Positions 7,817 to 15,581 of a DNA stretch of 35,212 bases are shown here, in pieces. Source of the DNA: GCA-016699975 sp964420045 (GTDB taxonomy: Bacteria; Patescibacteriota; Minisyncoccia; Moranbacterales; UBA1568). The notes below the pieces were generated by a model. That model was given only the letters and a program-made list of their open reading frames with translations. It was not told where the DNA came from and ran no database searches. Every line of letters starts with the position of its first letter. The first letter of the stretch is position 1. The stretch lies in NCBI GenBank assembly GCA_964420045.1, contig CAYQPQ010000014.1, forward strand, positions 1 through 35,212. Reading direction: 5' to 3'. The position numbers were made by a program, and so were the translations under genes.

Positions 7817-7983
7817 AATGAAGTGTCCATGTAATTTATTCCTTTTTCCGTCATTCCCGTCCCGCTTAGCGGGAGGGATCCAGTCACCACCAGCTCAACA
7901 GTGTCTCTACAAATAAAATTTGTCGTGTATTCTCTGTAAATCCAGCGGAACCCAAGCACTCGTCTTCGTGGGCGTGACGCATA
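7817..7983. repeat. Gap between the pilin genes, with a GTCATTCCCG-type palindrome
   Basis: A 167-nt spacer. At 7852-7882 GTCATTCCCGTCCCGCTTAG and the following CGGGAGGGATCC form a palindrome around CCCGCTTAGCGGG, a form common in intergenic REP-like repeats. On the minus strand it is followed by ACGGGAATGACGG and a short A-run, not a T-run, so it may help mRNA stability or processing between the pilins more than termination. Confidence 0.45.
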
Positions 7984-8448
7984 TTACCGCGTCACAGAAA
8001 TCGTGGCGTTCTGTTCGGCGGTTGGTGCAGACACTGTCACTCGCCCATTTGCAGACTTACTGATAGTGTACCCCGTACTGTTTGTTGTCGAACCGGTCGG
8101 ATCGAAAGGCATGGCGACAAGATATTTCTCATTGGTTGTAAGAACACTCAGATCAATAAGGCTCGTGCACGTCCCTCCCGTCTTACAAATGCCCGTCGCC
8201 GTGGTTGTAATAGAAGCCGGCAGTGTACCGTTATTGTCAATCGCATACTGGTAGACGGCATTGAGGATCGTGTTGACATCGGATCGACGCTCTGCATTCC
8301 GCGTATCGCCGAGCTGCTTTGTCGGATTGATAGCCAGAATGACAATGCCCGCTAGAATGCCAATCGCCGCAACAACCAACAAGATCTCGAGCAGGGTAAA
8401 TCCTTTTTGTTTCTCCGATGAAAACAATGCTTTTGGGGAGTCCTTCAT
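7984..8448 (-). CDS. Type IV pilin-like protein, pilin 2
   Basis: 154 residues from the ATG at 8448 (MKDSPKALFSSEKQK, then the cleavage motif GFTLLE and helix ILLVVAAIGILAGIVILAI). A frame extension to a GTG at 8481 is less likely because it adds a non-basic, non-leader segment. It is a close paralogue of pilin 1 through the helix and NPTKQLGDTRNAER, then diverges. It has a single disulfide-type Cys pair (GICKTGGTC) and a C-terminus matching pilin 1 (TVSAPTAEQNATISVTR). It has its own extended -10 promoter 46-54 nt upstream, so it may be the most expressed subunit. Confidence 0.92.
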   Translation of the reverse strand: MKDSPKALFSSEKQKGFTLLEILLVVAAIGILAGIVILAINPTKQLGDTRNAERRSDVNTILNAVYQYAIDNNGTLPASITTTATGICKTGGTCTSLIDLSVLTTNEKYLVAMPFDPTGSTTNSTGYTISKSANGRVTVSAPTAEQNATISVTR

Positions 8449-8493
8449 GGCAATGCCAAAAAAATTATCACAAACCACCACAATGACACCGTC

Positions 8494-8502
8494 AGTATAT
8501 CA
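8494..8502 (-). promoter_or_regulatory. Extended -10 promoter for pilin 2
   Basis: TGATATACT read on the minus strand (TG-n-TATACT), with no good -35 at 17 nt. Transcription would start near 8487, giving a leader of about 40 nt before the pilin 2 ATG. It lies just past the end of the split PilX-like gene. Confidence 0.5.
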
Positions 8503-8509
8503 TACACCG

Positions 8510-8911
8510 TTAGAAATCGCCCGTCTCCTTCCAAGAGGCCACGGTGATATCTGGGGTAATTTTACTCAGAGTAATCTTTGCCTTTCGTGTCACGGATCCA
8601 ACTACTCCGGTCACAGTCATCGTCCGATTTTGCCCGCCCTGGCTCGTCACGGTATACGAGCATGTTCCTTATCCCAGCGTAAGCGAGCCGCTCCCCGTAA
8701 ATGACGTGGAATTTCGTATCTCCAGAAGAGCATTCTCCGCACACGCATCCGACAGCGCCTTTGCCTGATACATTTGCTGCAGAGCAAATCCTGTCCGAGA
8801 ATTCCCCAGCCCGAGCAACACAAGCGATGTTGATATGGCAACACCAACCGCGCCAACGATCAAAACGCTGAGCAGGGTAATATATCCGGGTTGTTTCTCG
8901 ATATTTACCAT
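8510..8911 (-). pseudogene. PilX-like minor pilin split by an in-frame TAA
   Basis: The frame from ATG 8911 (or TTG 8917) runs MVNIEKQPGYITLLSVLIVG with a pilin-type hydrophobic helix, then ends at TAA 8669-8671 after SLTLG. Reading straight through that stop, the same frame continues 52 codons as GTCSYTVTSQGGQNRTMTVT and ends ITVASWKETGDF at TAA 8510-8512. The read-through part looks like the normal tail of this protein type, and no frameshift is needed. So a single codon change (for example CAA or GAA to TAA) splits the gene. Options are a recent nonsense mutation, a strain variant in a mixed sample, a sequencing error, or stop read-through. The glycine before the helix may replace the usual leader cut site. 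Confidence 0.7.
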
Positions 8912-8961
8912 ATCCAAGAAGAGTCTGTCGAGTTAAAAGTAAGCAATAGCAAACCGCCTTC

Positions 8962-9486
8962 TCAATGCCGAAGCGTTGCCGATGTCAAAAAAGTCTTTGA
9001 AAAAGAATACTCATTTCTTCCGGAAACATTCTTTGCGGTTATCGTATATTCGACGCGAATCGTACCAAGCGTGCCCGATCGAGAAAAATTGGAAACCGTC
9101 AGATTCGAAACAATCACACGACTATTCGTCAAAGCGATAGCCCCGGAAGATCCCTCTTTCACTCGGAGCGCACCAGATGCAACGTCGAACACAGTCGGAT
9201 CACCTCCCGAATCATCCACAACCAGAGAGAGTGTCGAGGCGTTCGAACCGGGAGACGGGGTGTTAATACCGCTCGCATTTCGAATTGTTTGCGTTATGAT
9301 CTGAAGCACTGCCGCACCTTGCCCCTCCACTTCGGCTATCGTTTGGTTCTTGATGCGCGATCCAAGCAGCGTCGAGAGAAACAGCGAAACGACCAGCAAA
9401 AGCGCCGCCGCAATACCCGCGTACAAAAGCAGTTCGATAAGCGTAAATCCCTGTTGTTGAGAGACGTGTTGTTTCATAGCATTCAT
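8962..9486 (-). CDS. PulJ/PilW-like prepilin
   Basis: 174 residues from the ATG at 9486, which overlaps the stop of the upstream prepilin gene by 4 nt (ATGA). The leader MNAMKQHVSQQQ precedes GFTLIELLLYAGIAAALLLV, a clear prepilin peptidase site and helix. The body is Ser/Thr/Gly-rich with segments such as TRTIRNASGI-like ITQTIRNASGI and VDDSGGDPTVFDV, resembling the larger minor pseudopilins that sit at the filament tip. Assignment to PulJ rather than another minor pilin rests on size and gene order only. Confidence 0.82.
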   Translation of the reverse strand: MNAMKQHVSQQQGFTLIELLLYAGIAAALLLVVSLFLSTLLGSRIKNQTIAEVEGQGAAVLQIITQTIRNASGINTPSPGSNASTLSLVVDDSGGDPTVFDVASGALRVKEGSSGAIALTNSRVIVSNLTVSNFSRSGTLGTIRVEYTITAKNVSGRNEYSFSKTFLTSATLRH

Positions 9487-10091
9487 GGAAGAGCACAACA
9501 GGTATCCGCCGAAGATCCTCCTGTGCAGAGAATATCCCCGCCAGATTCATACACTTCACCGTTATGTTTGCACTGAACCGTATTCTGCCGGCACGTCCCC
9601 TGACTATAACCAAGCGGCACTACAAAGCTCGTACACGAGACAGGCACAGACAAACTCCCTCCCTGCCAACCGGTAAGGCGCGAAACAAGTGACACTTGAC
9701 CCGTTCGTTCTGGATTTTGTTGCCAGGAAACGTTCACGGTAATTTCTTTTTGATTCGTACCCGCCGAACTAATCGTCACGGTGCGCGTAAAGATGTCCTC
9801 CGCATCGGAAGACCCCGAAAAACTCCAGTGCCCGCCGGAAACCGCCAACCCATACGTACCATTCGAAAGATTGGCAAAGTCGGCATCGCGAATATTTCGT
9901 GTCGCTTCAAGACCTTCTTCCGCGAGAAACACCGCTCGCGCCCGATTTCCCGAAAGCAGAGTCGCCTCTTCGCCATAGAGATACGCACCAACCAAAGCCG
10001 TTACCAAAAGCGAGAAAACAGCCCCGGAGAGAAGCACTTCCACCAGCGAAAATCCTCGCCTCTTTTCAGTAGTCAACCATTCCCTTGGCAT
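9483..10091 (-). CDS. PilV/PulI-like prepilin with Cys-rich tail
   Basis: 202 residues from the ATG at 10091 (MPREWLTTEKRR, then GFSLVEVLLSGAVFSLLVTA). The segment FLAEEGLEATRNIRDADFAN is typical of this minor pilin class. The C-terminus is unusual: after residue about 155 it holds seven cysteines (SCTSF, GTCRQ, VQCKH, ILCTGG, DTCCALP), suggesting a small disulfide-stabilised surface domain, possibly for adhesion or binding. The start overlaps the previous gene by 26 nt and its stop overlaps the next by 4 nt, so it is co-translated with its neighbours. Confidence 0.83.
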   Translation of the reverse strand: MPREWLTTEKRRGFSLVEVLLSGAVFSLLVTALVGAYLYGEEATLLSGNRARAVFLAEEGLEATRNIRDADFANLSNGTYGLAVSGGHWSFSGSSDAEDIFTRTVTISSAGTNQKEITVNVSWQQNPERTGQVSLVSRLTGWQGGSLSVPVSCTSFVVPLGYSQGTCRQNTVQCKHNGEVYESGGDILCTGGSSADTCCALP

Positions 10092-10506
10092 TGATCGTAA
10101 TTGTTCGAGATTCATTGGCGGGAGAAATAAACGTTGTCACGCCGGTCGCAATCGGCATGCCGGTAAATTTCGCAAACACTATTTCGGATAAACCAGACGA
10201 CACAATACTCGTCGGAACCGCAAAGAGTTCGTCAAGCGAAGTGTCTCGACCGGCATAACTCGTCCCTTTGAAAAGGGTGATGCTCCCAGTTTGAACGCGC
10301 ACCCCCCAACTCGCATCGCCATCAAATGCCTGCGCAAGCACGGCCGCTCGACGGCAACTCTCCGCGAGAGTCGTCGCGGCGATGTCCAAATCGTTTCTCA
10401 CTTGGAACGATTGATATATCGGTACAGAAATACCGGCAATAGCCGCAATCGCCGCGACAGAAAGCAACACCTCAATCAGAGTGAAAGCGCGCGCTGATGA
10501 TGTCAT
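10066..10506 (-). CDS. GspH/FimT-like prepilin
   Basis: 146 residues. Leader MTSSAR, cleavage motif AFTLIEVLLSVAAIAAIAGI, then a body with SCRRAAVLAQAF and GDASWGVRVQTGSITLFKG, the pattern of FimT/GspH pseudopilins (a WGV strand followed by an ITLFKG strand). Such subunits help prime filament assembly and in some species bind DNA. The ATG overlaps the pilC stop by 4 nt. Confidence 0.85.
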   Translation of the reverse strand: MTSSARAFTLIEVLLSVAAIAAIAGISVPIYQSFQVRNDLDIAATTLAESCRRAAVLAQAFDGDASWGVRVQTGSITLFKGTSYAGRDTSLDELFAVPTSIVSSGLSEIVFAKFTGMPIATGVTTFISPANESRTITINAKGMVDY

Positions 10507-11945
10507 GGCAATGATTCACGTATCGTCTTCACATAATCTCCCGATACCCAACCCGTCTTCCCGTCCGGCAAGACAACGGAAAACCAACCATCACGCTCTT
10601 CCGAAGAAGAGAGCTCATCTCCCGGCAGAACCTTTCCCACAAGCGCTCCGGATACTGAGGGAGTATCGCGAACATTAAGATACCCCGTTCCCGTTTTCTG
10701 CACACGAAGCAGTACCGTTACTGTTTCAGGAACAATTTTCGACTCAACGTTTTCCATCGACACCGACTGCGTTTCAAGAGGCATCGCCTCTTGCGGAGAT
10801 TCAGGAGACACCGCTGTCACTCCCCCTTCGACCGGCGGCGGAGTGGGAGATTCGTTTTGATTCAACCCGCCGACCAAACTGTATATGGGCAAAATAACCG
10901 CGAGCGCGACTCCCACCACCCCAAGCCATACCAAGACTAACAGTATCGGTTCCAAAATAACCGCAAGATTTTTCGTCGTCGCATCCGCTTTGCTCTCATA
11001 GGTTGATCCGATTTTCAAGAACGTCTCCGGGAGATTTCCCGACCGTTCGGCCGCCACGATAAGTTGCTGAATGGGACGTGAGATGCGGCGATCTCCCCGA
11101 CGCAACATCTCGAAACTCTTTTGGAAAGAATTCCCCTCCTCAATCGAATCGCGAAGATGCAAAAAAAGTTTCCGATACGGAATCGAATCGGTCGCCTTTG
11201 CCAAGGAATCCAGCGACTTTGTGACCGGCATACCCGCCGAAAGGAGCGTCCCCAGGAGGTAACCAAACCTCGCTGTTTCCACTTCTTTTACCAGTTGTCT
11301 CACTCCGGGAATAAAAAAGAGAAGATACTGTCCGATAACCTTTGTCTTTGGAAAAAAGAACACAAAATAGAAAAGAGTCGCAAGCAAAGCGGCGGCAAGA
11401 GGAATCACCTTCCACCCGGAAGTGTTCAAAAAAACGCCCATTCCAATCAAAACCCGCGTAATCCACGGGAGTGTGATCTTCAACTGCGAAAAGACCAGCG
11501 CAAGTTTGGGCAGGATAAACCAAGCAATGCCAATGCCGACAACAGCGGTCACCGCAAGTACGAAAATCGGATAGGTCATGGCGGAACGAAGTTTCGACCG
11601 AAAAAGACGATCTTTTTCTTCTTCGATCGATATCACCTTGAGATTTTCAACCAGCCGACCGGATTCTTCGCCAATGCGAACGAGCGACACAACATGCGCG
11701 CGAAACAAACCGCTTTTTTCCAAAGTCGCCCAGAGTGCCGATCCGCTTTCAATATCCGTTCGCATGGCAAGTAATATTCGCTTCATGCGATGCGAAGGCG
11801 TCTCTTCGGCAATAGCACCGAGCGCACTCACAACCGGCATCCCCGCCGACACGAGCATGCTCAAATTTTCAACTAAATAGTCCAACTCTTTCCCGAGCCC
11901 AACGGTAGCAAAATGACTGTGTGTTGCAAAGTTTGCGACATTCAT
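10503..11945 (-). CDS. pilC: PilC/GspF platform protein with a C-terminal SH3b-like domain
   Basis: 480 residues. Two T2SSF repeats (about 18-140 and 225-345) contain LSAGMPV-type motifs (LVSAGMPVVSALG, LLSAGMPVTKSLD), with three membrane segments near 120-145, 165-190 and 325-350. It forms the membrane platform that PilB drives. After the last segment there is a Pro-rich linker (ESPTPPPVEGG) and then an SH3b-like domain (about 415-475) with GYLNVRDTPSVSGALVGKV and DGKTGWVSGDYVK. By the usual PilC topology this tail is outside the membrane, where SH3b domains often bind peptidoglycan. An added SH3b is not part of standard PilC. ATG overlaps the pilB stop by 4 nt. Confidence 0.93.
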   Translation of the reverse strand: MNVANFATHSHFATVGLGKELDYLVENLSMLVSAGMPVVSALGAIAEETPSHRMKRILLAMRTDIESGSALWATLEKSGLFRAHVVSLVRIGEESGRLVENLKVISIEEEKDRLFRSKLRSAMTYPIFVLAVTAVVGIGIAWFILPKLALVFSQLKITLPWITRVLIGMGVFLNTSGWKVIPLAAALLATLFYFVFFFPKTKVIGQYLLFFIPGVRQLVKEVETARFGYLLGTLLSAGMPVTKSLDSLAKATDSIPYRKLFLHLRDSIEEGNSFQKSFEMLRRGDRRISRPIQQLIVAAERSGNLPETFLKIGSTYESKADATTKNLAVILEPILLVLVWLGVVGVALAVILPIYSLVGGLNQNESPTPPPVEGGVTAVSPESPQEAMPLETQSVSMENVESKIVPETVTVLLRVQKTGTGYLNVRDTPSVSGALVGKVLPGDELSSSEERDGWFSVVLPDGKTGWVSGDYVKTIRESLP

Positions 11946-13594
11946 ACGTTCGGTGGCTCAGCAACGCGCAGTAACTCCTCAACCGTGGTGATGCCGTTCT
12001 TCACCTTGAGAACGCCGTCCTCAAAAAGCGACCGCGCTCCTTCCTGTCTCGCCAATTTCCATATCTCTTGCGTTGAGGGCTTTCGCACAATAAGGTCCTG
12101 CATGGCCGGCGTAATACGAATACATTCGAAAAGCGCCGTCCGTCCCTTGTACCCCGTTCCGCTACACATCGCGCAACCCTTCCCTTCGTAGAGCGTAGTT
12201 GAATCACCGCCGAAATATGTTGCCACTGCAGACGCCCATTTCCTCGCGCCTCCTGACGCATCCGTGGCAACTCCCGCACGACACGCGGCGCATATCTTGC
12301 GAACAAGACGCTGCGCGACAACAATTTCAAGCGTCGATGCCAGGAGAAACGGTTCGATGCCCATGTCAATCAAACGAGGAAGTGCTGTTGCCGCATCATT
12401 CGCATGAAATGTCGAGAGAAGCAAATGCCCGGTCAGTGCCGCATTCACCGCAATCTCAGCTGTTTCTTGATCGCGTATCTCGCCTACAAGAATAGTGTCG
12501 GGATCCTGACGCACAATCGAACGCAAACCCTGCGCAAAGGTCAAATTCGTTCGCGTGTTCACCTGAATTTGATTCACCCCTTTCACCTTGTATTCAACGG
12601 GATCCTCGATAGTGGTGATATTCGCACTGGAACTGTTCAAAAGTTTGAGAAGAGAATAGAGTGTCGTCGTTTTTCCACTTCCGGTCGGTCCGACAACCAA
12701 AATCATTCCGAATGGTTTCTTGGCAGATACTTGCAAAAGTTCTTGATTTTCTGACGAGAGTCCGATATCGGACAGTGAAAGCCCTTCGATATACGCCGAG
12801 AGCACGCGAAGCACTACTTTCTCTCCTTCCACCGTTGGAATAATAGATGTTCTCATGTCAACCACCCGCCCGTCTTTCTCATGCCGTAGTGATCCATCTT
12901 GCGCGGAGAAATGTTCGTCAATGCGCAAACCGCTCTTTACTTTTATTCGGTTTAAGAGCGTATCGTAATATTCCTTCGGGAGCGTGCCGGCGTTTTGCAA
13001 GACGCCATCCACACGAAATCGAATATTCGCACCCTCTTCATTGGGCTCGAAATGAATATCCGACGCTTGAAACGCAACCGCATCTTCGAACACTTCCTCC
13101 AGAAAACCAGAAGCAACACGATCATTTTTCTCAAGAAGCTTTGAGAATCGCGTCTCCAGCGATTTCTTGTAGTGAATGAAAAGCGACTCGATATCTTCCG
13201 GAAGCGAATAGGTCATCACAACCGTCTTGCCGGCAAATATCGGAGCAATTTCCGAAATTGTTGACTCGTCTCGCGGAGCATCCGTCGCAACAACCACCGT
13301 CGCTTGATTCTCCGAAAAGACCACCGCGCGGTGCTTCTTCGCTATCTCTTCGGGAATCCGCTTCACCTGATCCGGTGAGACAGACGCAGAATTCAAATCG
13401 GAATACGGCACACCCAGCGACTCGGCGATCGCCTGCCCCAAAAGGTCATTGCTCATCAGACCCTCCTCCAAAAGAAGCGTCGTCAGCGAAACACCCCGAG
13501 CTGCCGCCATTTCTTCTGTCTTGCGAATATCAGCCTGCGTCACGTAGCTCCCCTCAAGAAGAATCTTTTTGATTTCTTCCGCGCTCATTTCCAT
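11942..13594 (-). CDS. pilB: Type IV pilus assembly ATPase PilB (GspE family)
   Basis: About 550 residues from ATG 13594. An N-terminal MshEN-like domain (DIRKTEEMAAARGVSLTTLL, about 20-90) precedes the ATPase core: Walker A GPTGSGKTTTLY (about 302), Asp box, Walker B ILVGEIRDQETAEIA (about 368) and a His box HLLLSTFHAND. A four-Cys zinc site (CAAC and CAMC) marks the GspE/PilB rather than the PilT branch, so this is the extension motor. The frame is open to a TTG at 13681; ATGs at 13594 and 13588 are the likelier starts, though none has a clear ribosome binding site. No pilT is in the window. MshEN domains can bind cyclic-di-GMP; binding here is untested. Confidence 0.94.
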   Translation of the reverse strand: MEMSAEEIKKILLEGSYVTQADIRKTEEMAAARGVSLTTLLLEEGLMSNDLLGQAIAESLGVPYSDLNSASVSPDQVKRIPEEIAKKHRAVVFSENQATVVVATDAPRDESTISEIAPIFAGKTVVMTYSLPEDIESLFIHYKKSLETRFSKLLEKNDRVASGFLEEVFEDAVAFQASDIHFEPNEEGANIRFRVDGVLQNAGTLPKEYYDTLLNRIKVKSGLRIDEHFSAQDGSLRHEKDGRVVDMRTSIIPTVEGEKVVLRVLSAYIEGLSLSDIGLSSENQELLQVSAKKPFGMILVVGPTGSGKTTTLYSLLKLLNSSSANITTIEDPVEYKVKGVNQIQVNTRTNLTFAQGLRSIVRQDPDTILVGEIRDQETAEIAVNAALTGHLLLSTFHANDAATALPRLIDMGIEPFLLASTLEIVVAQRLVRKICAACRAGVATDASGGARKWASAVATYFGGDSTTLYEGKGCAMCSGTGYKGRTALFECIRITPAMQDLIVRKPSTQEIWKLARQEGARSLFEDGVLKVKNGITTVEELLRVAEPPNV

Positions 13595-13696
13595 AGGAAC
13601 ATCGAGGTTCAGCCCAAAGAAACTCTCAAAGCAGCTCGAAGAATACTTGGGATAAACTTTTTTTATTTTCTGTTTTTTCAAAAATCAGCATACGCC

Positions 13697-14071
13697 TCAC
13701 GGTGCCTCAAACACATATTTGATACGCTCGACAATTTCGGAGACAGAAATATCCGACTTTACAAGAAAGCCTGACGCACCAAGCGTCCGGGCACGCGATT
13801 CATCTTCCGCCTGACTCAAATTGGTCAGCACAATCACCGGCGTTGTATTGCCGTGCTCTCGCAACGCCGTCAATACGGCGAATCCGTCAACCTTCGGCAT
13901 AACCAAATCCGTCAAAATGAGGTCGAACGATTCTTTTTGCAAAATTGCCAATCCCTCTTCTCCATTCACGGCTGTCTTCGTTTCAAAACCCACATGCGTC
14001 AGTTTTAATTCCAGCGCCCGAGCCAGTGGCCTTTCATCTTCTATGATAAGTATTTTTTTCGTTTCACTCAT
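13697..14071 (-). CDS. Single-domain response regulator at the head of the pilus cluster
   Basis: 124 residues from the ATG at 14071. One receiver domain: acidic pair in IIEDERP, phospho-acceptor D55 in LILTDLVMPKVDGF, Thr in VIVLTNL and K105 in FLVKSD. It has no output domain. It is the first gene after the predicted pilus promoter, directly before pilB. It resembles the receiver at 4064-4444 in size and layout, so the pilus-plus-sensor gene run begins and ends with stand-alone receivers. A role in switching pilus extension, as CheY-like PilG/PilH proteins do elsewhere, is an inference. Confidence 0.92.
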   Translation of the reverse strand: MSETKKILIIEDERPLARALELKLTHVGFETKTAVNGEEGLAILQKESFDLILTDLVMPKVDGFAVLTALREHGNTTPVIVLTNLSQAEDESRARTLGASGFLVKSDISVSEIVERIKYVFEAP

Positions 14072-14160
14072 ACGGAACAATGCCAAGAAATTTCACAAGA
14101 ATTCTTCTCAAAAGAATGTCTTCAAACACCAACGCATATTTTGAGATATGCTCTGCAACT

Positions 14161-14189
14161 AGTGTAGCAGGTGCGCGACAAAGAGACAA
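14161..14189 (-). promoter_or_regulatory. Predicted promoter of the pilus cluster
   Basis: TTGTCT at 14184-14189, a 17-nt spacer and TACACT at 14161-14166, placed just after the uvrC stop. Transcription would start near 14154, giving a leader of about 80 nt before the receiver ATG (14071). The leader includes the AT-rich palindrome GAGAAGAATTCTT near 14099-14113. The -10 is identical to that of the uvrA promoter. Confidence 0.5.
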
Positions 14190-14210
14190 AAACCACTCGC
14201 GTCTTGCAAC

Positions 14211-15581
14211 TCAATGCTTCAGAAACGATCCTCTTCTCCGCTTTCGGTGAAATGATATGGCACATCGGTGCGCCTCGCTATTGGCAAGAAGTATGGCATC
14301 ATGATGCATTGTTCGCTCTTTTTTCGGACCAAGTATTCCTTTCGGCTGATGGCGTTCGTCCTTCAAAACCGAGACAACGGGGATATCAAGAGCGAACTCT
14401 GCAAGAACGGCTTCGGCGACATGTCGCTGTAGATTCGATCCGTCAACAACGATAAGCTGCGGAAGCGCCCACTCGCTATGCTTCAATCGCCGGCGTAACA
14501 GCTCTTCAAGCGCCGCGAGATCATTGCCATTCGCCTCACCACGCAGTATAAACTTTCGATATTCCTGCCGATGCATTTCTCCGTTTCCTACAACTGTCAT
14601 GACGCCCACCGCGTCCGACCCGCCAAGGTGCGCCACATCATATGCCTCAATACGAAGTTTGGCATCTGCGGAAGGCGCATCAAACATATCTTTCTTGAGC
14701 AGAGCCACATCTTGAATATGCGAAAGCGCGAAGAGCGTTTTCTTTATTTCGTTCGCGCGCTCAAAATACAGGGCTTTCGCTTCGGATTTCATTTCGCGTT
14801 CCAAATTTTTGATGATCGTCGTTTTCTTTCCCGAAAAGAAAAGCTCTATGTTCCGTATCGTTTTGCCATATTCACGCGCCGACACCGCACCGACACACAC
14901 GCCAGGACACAATCCAATTTGATGATTGAAACACCCGCCCAGATCTCTCATTTGTCGAGAAGCGCGGCGGGCAGACTCGATCGCATCTTTCTTTTGTCCC
15001 ACATCGTCAAGCGGTATGCAAACATCCCGGAACGGAAATATTTTCCGTACGATTTTCACCGCCTCCTTAAGCGATCCACTGCTCGGGAATGGTCCAAACA
15101 TCGATCGAATATTCATTTCCCGCTCCAACCCACCGATCGGCAGACACATTCCCCGTTCTGTTTTGCCTAATTCTTTATTCTTCATTCTTAATTCTCCGTT
15201 CCTCAAGTGCTTCCCTCGCATAACCAGCACGCGCGGAAACTTCTCCTTCGTAATCACAACGGAGTTCCAGCTCTTGTCATCCTTCGCGTCCGTATTGTAT
15301 GTCGGACGATGTTTGTGAATCAGATTCGCTTCGAGGAGAAGCGCCTCGAGCGCCGAGTCCACCTCTTGCCATTTGATATCCACTGCCAGTTCAAGCATGC
15401 GCACAATTTTCGGCCCGCGCGTCAATAGCATATCCTGTATGAAATAACTCCTCACTCGATCTCGGAGCGATGTTGCCTTGCCGATATACAACACCTTCCC
15501 TCCATCATCCACAAAGAAATACACCCCCGGTGAATCGGGAAGTTTTTCGCGATATTTCGTATCGAATGTTTCAAGAGTCAT
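14211..15581 (-). CDS. uvrC: UvrABC excinuclease subunit C, short form
   Basis: 456 residues. The GIY-YIG domain (PDSPGVYFFVDDGG, VLYIGKATSLRDRV) makes the 3' cut. Four cysteines C187, C217, C225 and C229 match the iron-sulfur ligands of UvrC (GGCFNHQIGLCPGVCVG). The UVR helix pair is near 258-290, and the RNase H-like domain has D315 (EAYDVAH), D380 (VVDGSN) and H438 (SEAHRCAISFHRK) for the 5' cut. The protein ends soon after this, without the C-terminal tandem helix-hairpin-helix of typical UvrC (about 600 residues). An insertion at about 125-158 (LRNGELRMKNKELGKTERG) is encoded by a GAAT-type repeat. Its start overlaps the yvcK stop by 4 nt. Confidence 0.95.
   Translation of the reverse strand: MTLETFDTKYREKLPDSPGVYFFVDDGGKVLYIGKATSLRDRVRSYFIQDMLLTRGPKIVRMLELAVDIKWQEVDSALEALLLEANLIHKHRPTYNTDAKDDKSWNSVVITKEKFPRVLVMRGKHLRNGELRMKNKELGKTERGMCLPIGGLEREMNIRSMFGPFPSSGSLKEAVKIVRKIFPFRDVCIPLDDVGQKKDAIESARRASRQMRDLGGCFNHQIGLCPGVCVGAVSAREYGKTIRNIELFFSGKKTTIIKNLEREMKSEAKALYFERANEIKKTLFALSHIQDVALLKKDMFDAPSADAKLRIEAYDVAHLGGSDAVGVMTVVGNGEMHRQEYRKFILRGEANGNDLAALEELLRRRLKHSEWALPQLIVVDGSNLQRHVAEAVLAEFALDIPVVSVLKDERHQPKGILGPKKERTMHHDAILLANSEAHRCAISFHRKRRRGSFLKH
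15169..15194. repeat. GAAT-type short repeat, copy inside uvrC
   Basis: AATTCTTTATTCTTCATTCT plus a final TAATTC, the same unit as in the glycosyltransferase gene and the murA-mreB gap. It is read in frame as ELRMKNKEL in UvrC, between the GIY-YIG domain and the Fe-S region, a place where added loops can be tolerated. Confidence 0.7.

Noticed and set aside
7358..8448. Pilins 1 and 2 as an assembly duplicate
   Set aside because: They share the N-terminal half but differ clearly in the C-terminal half and in cysteine pattern, so they are true paralogues.
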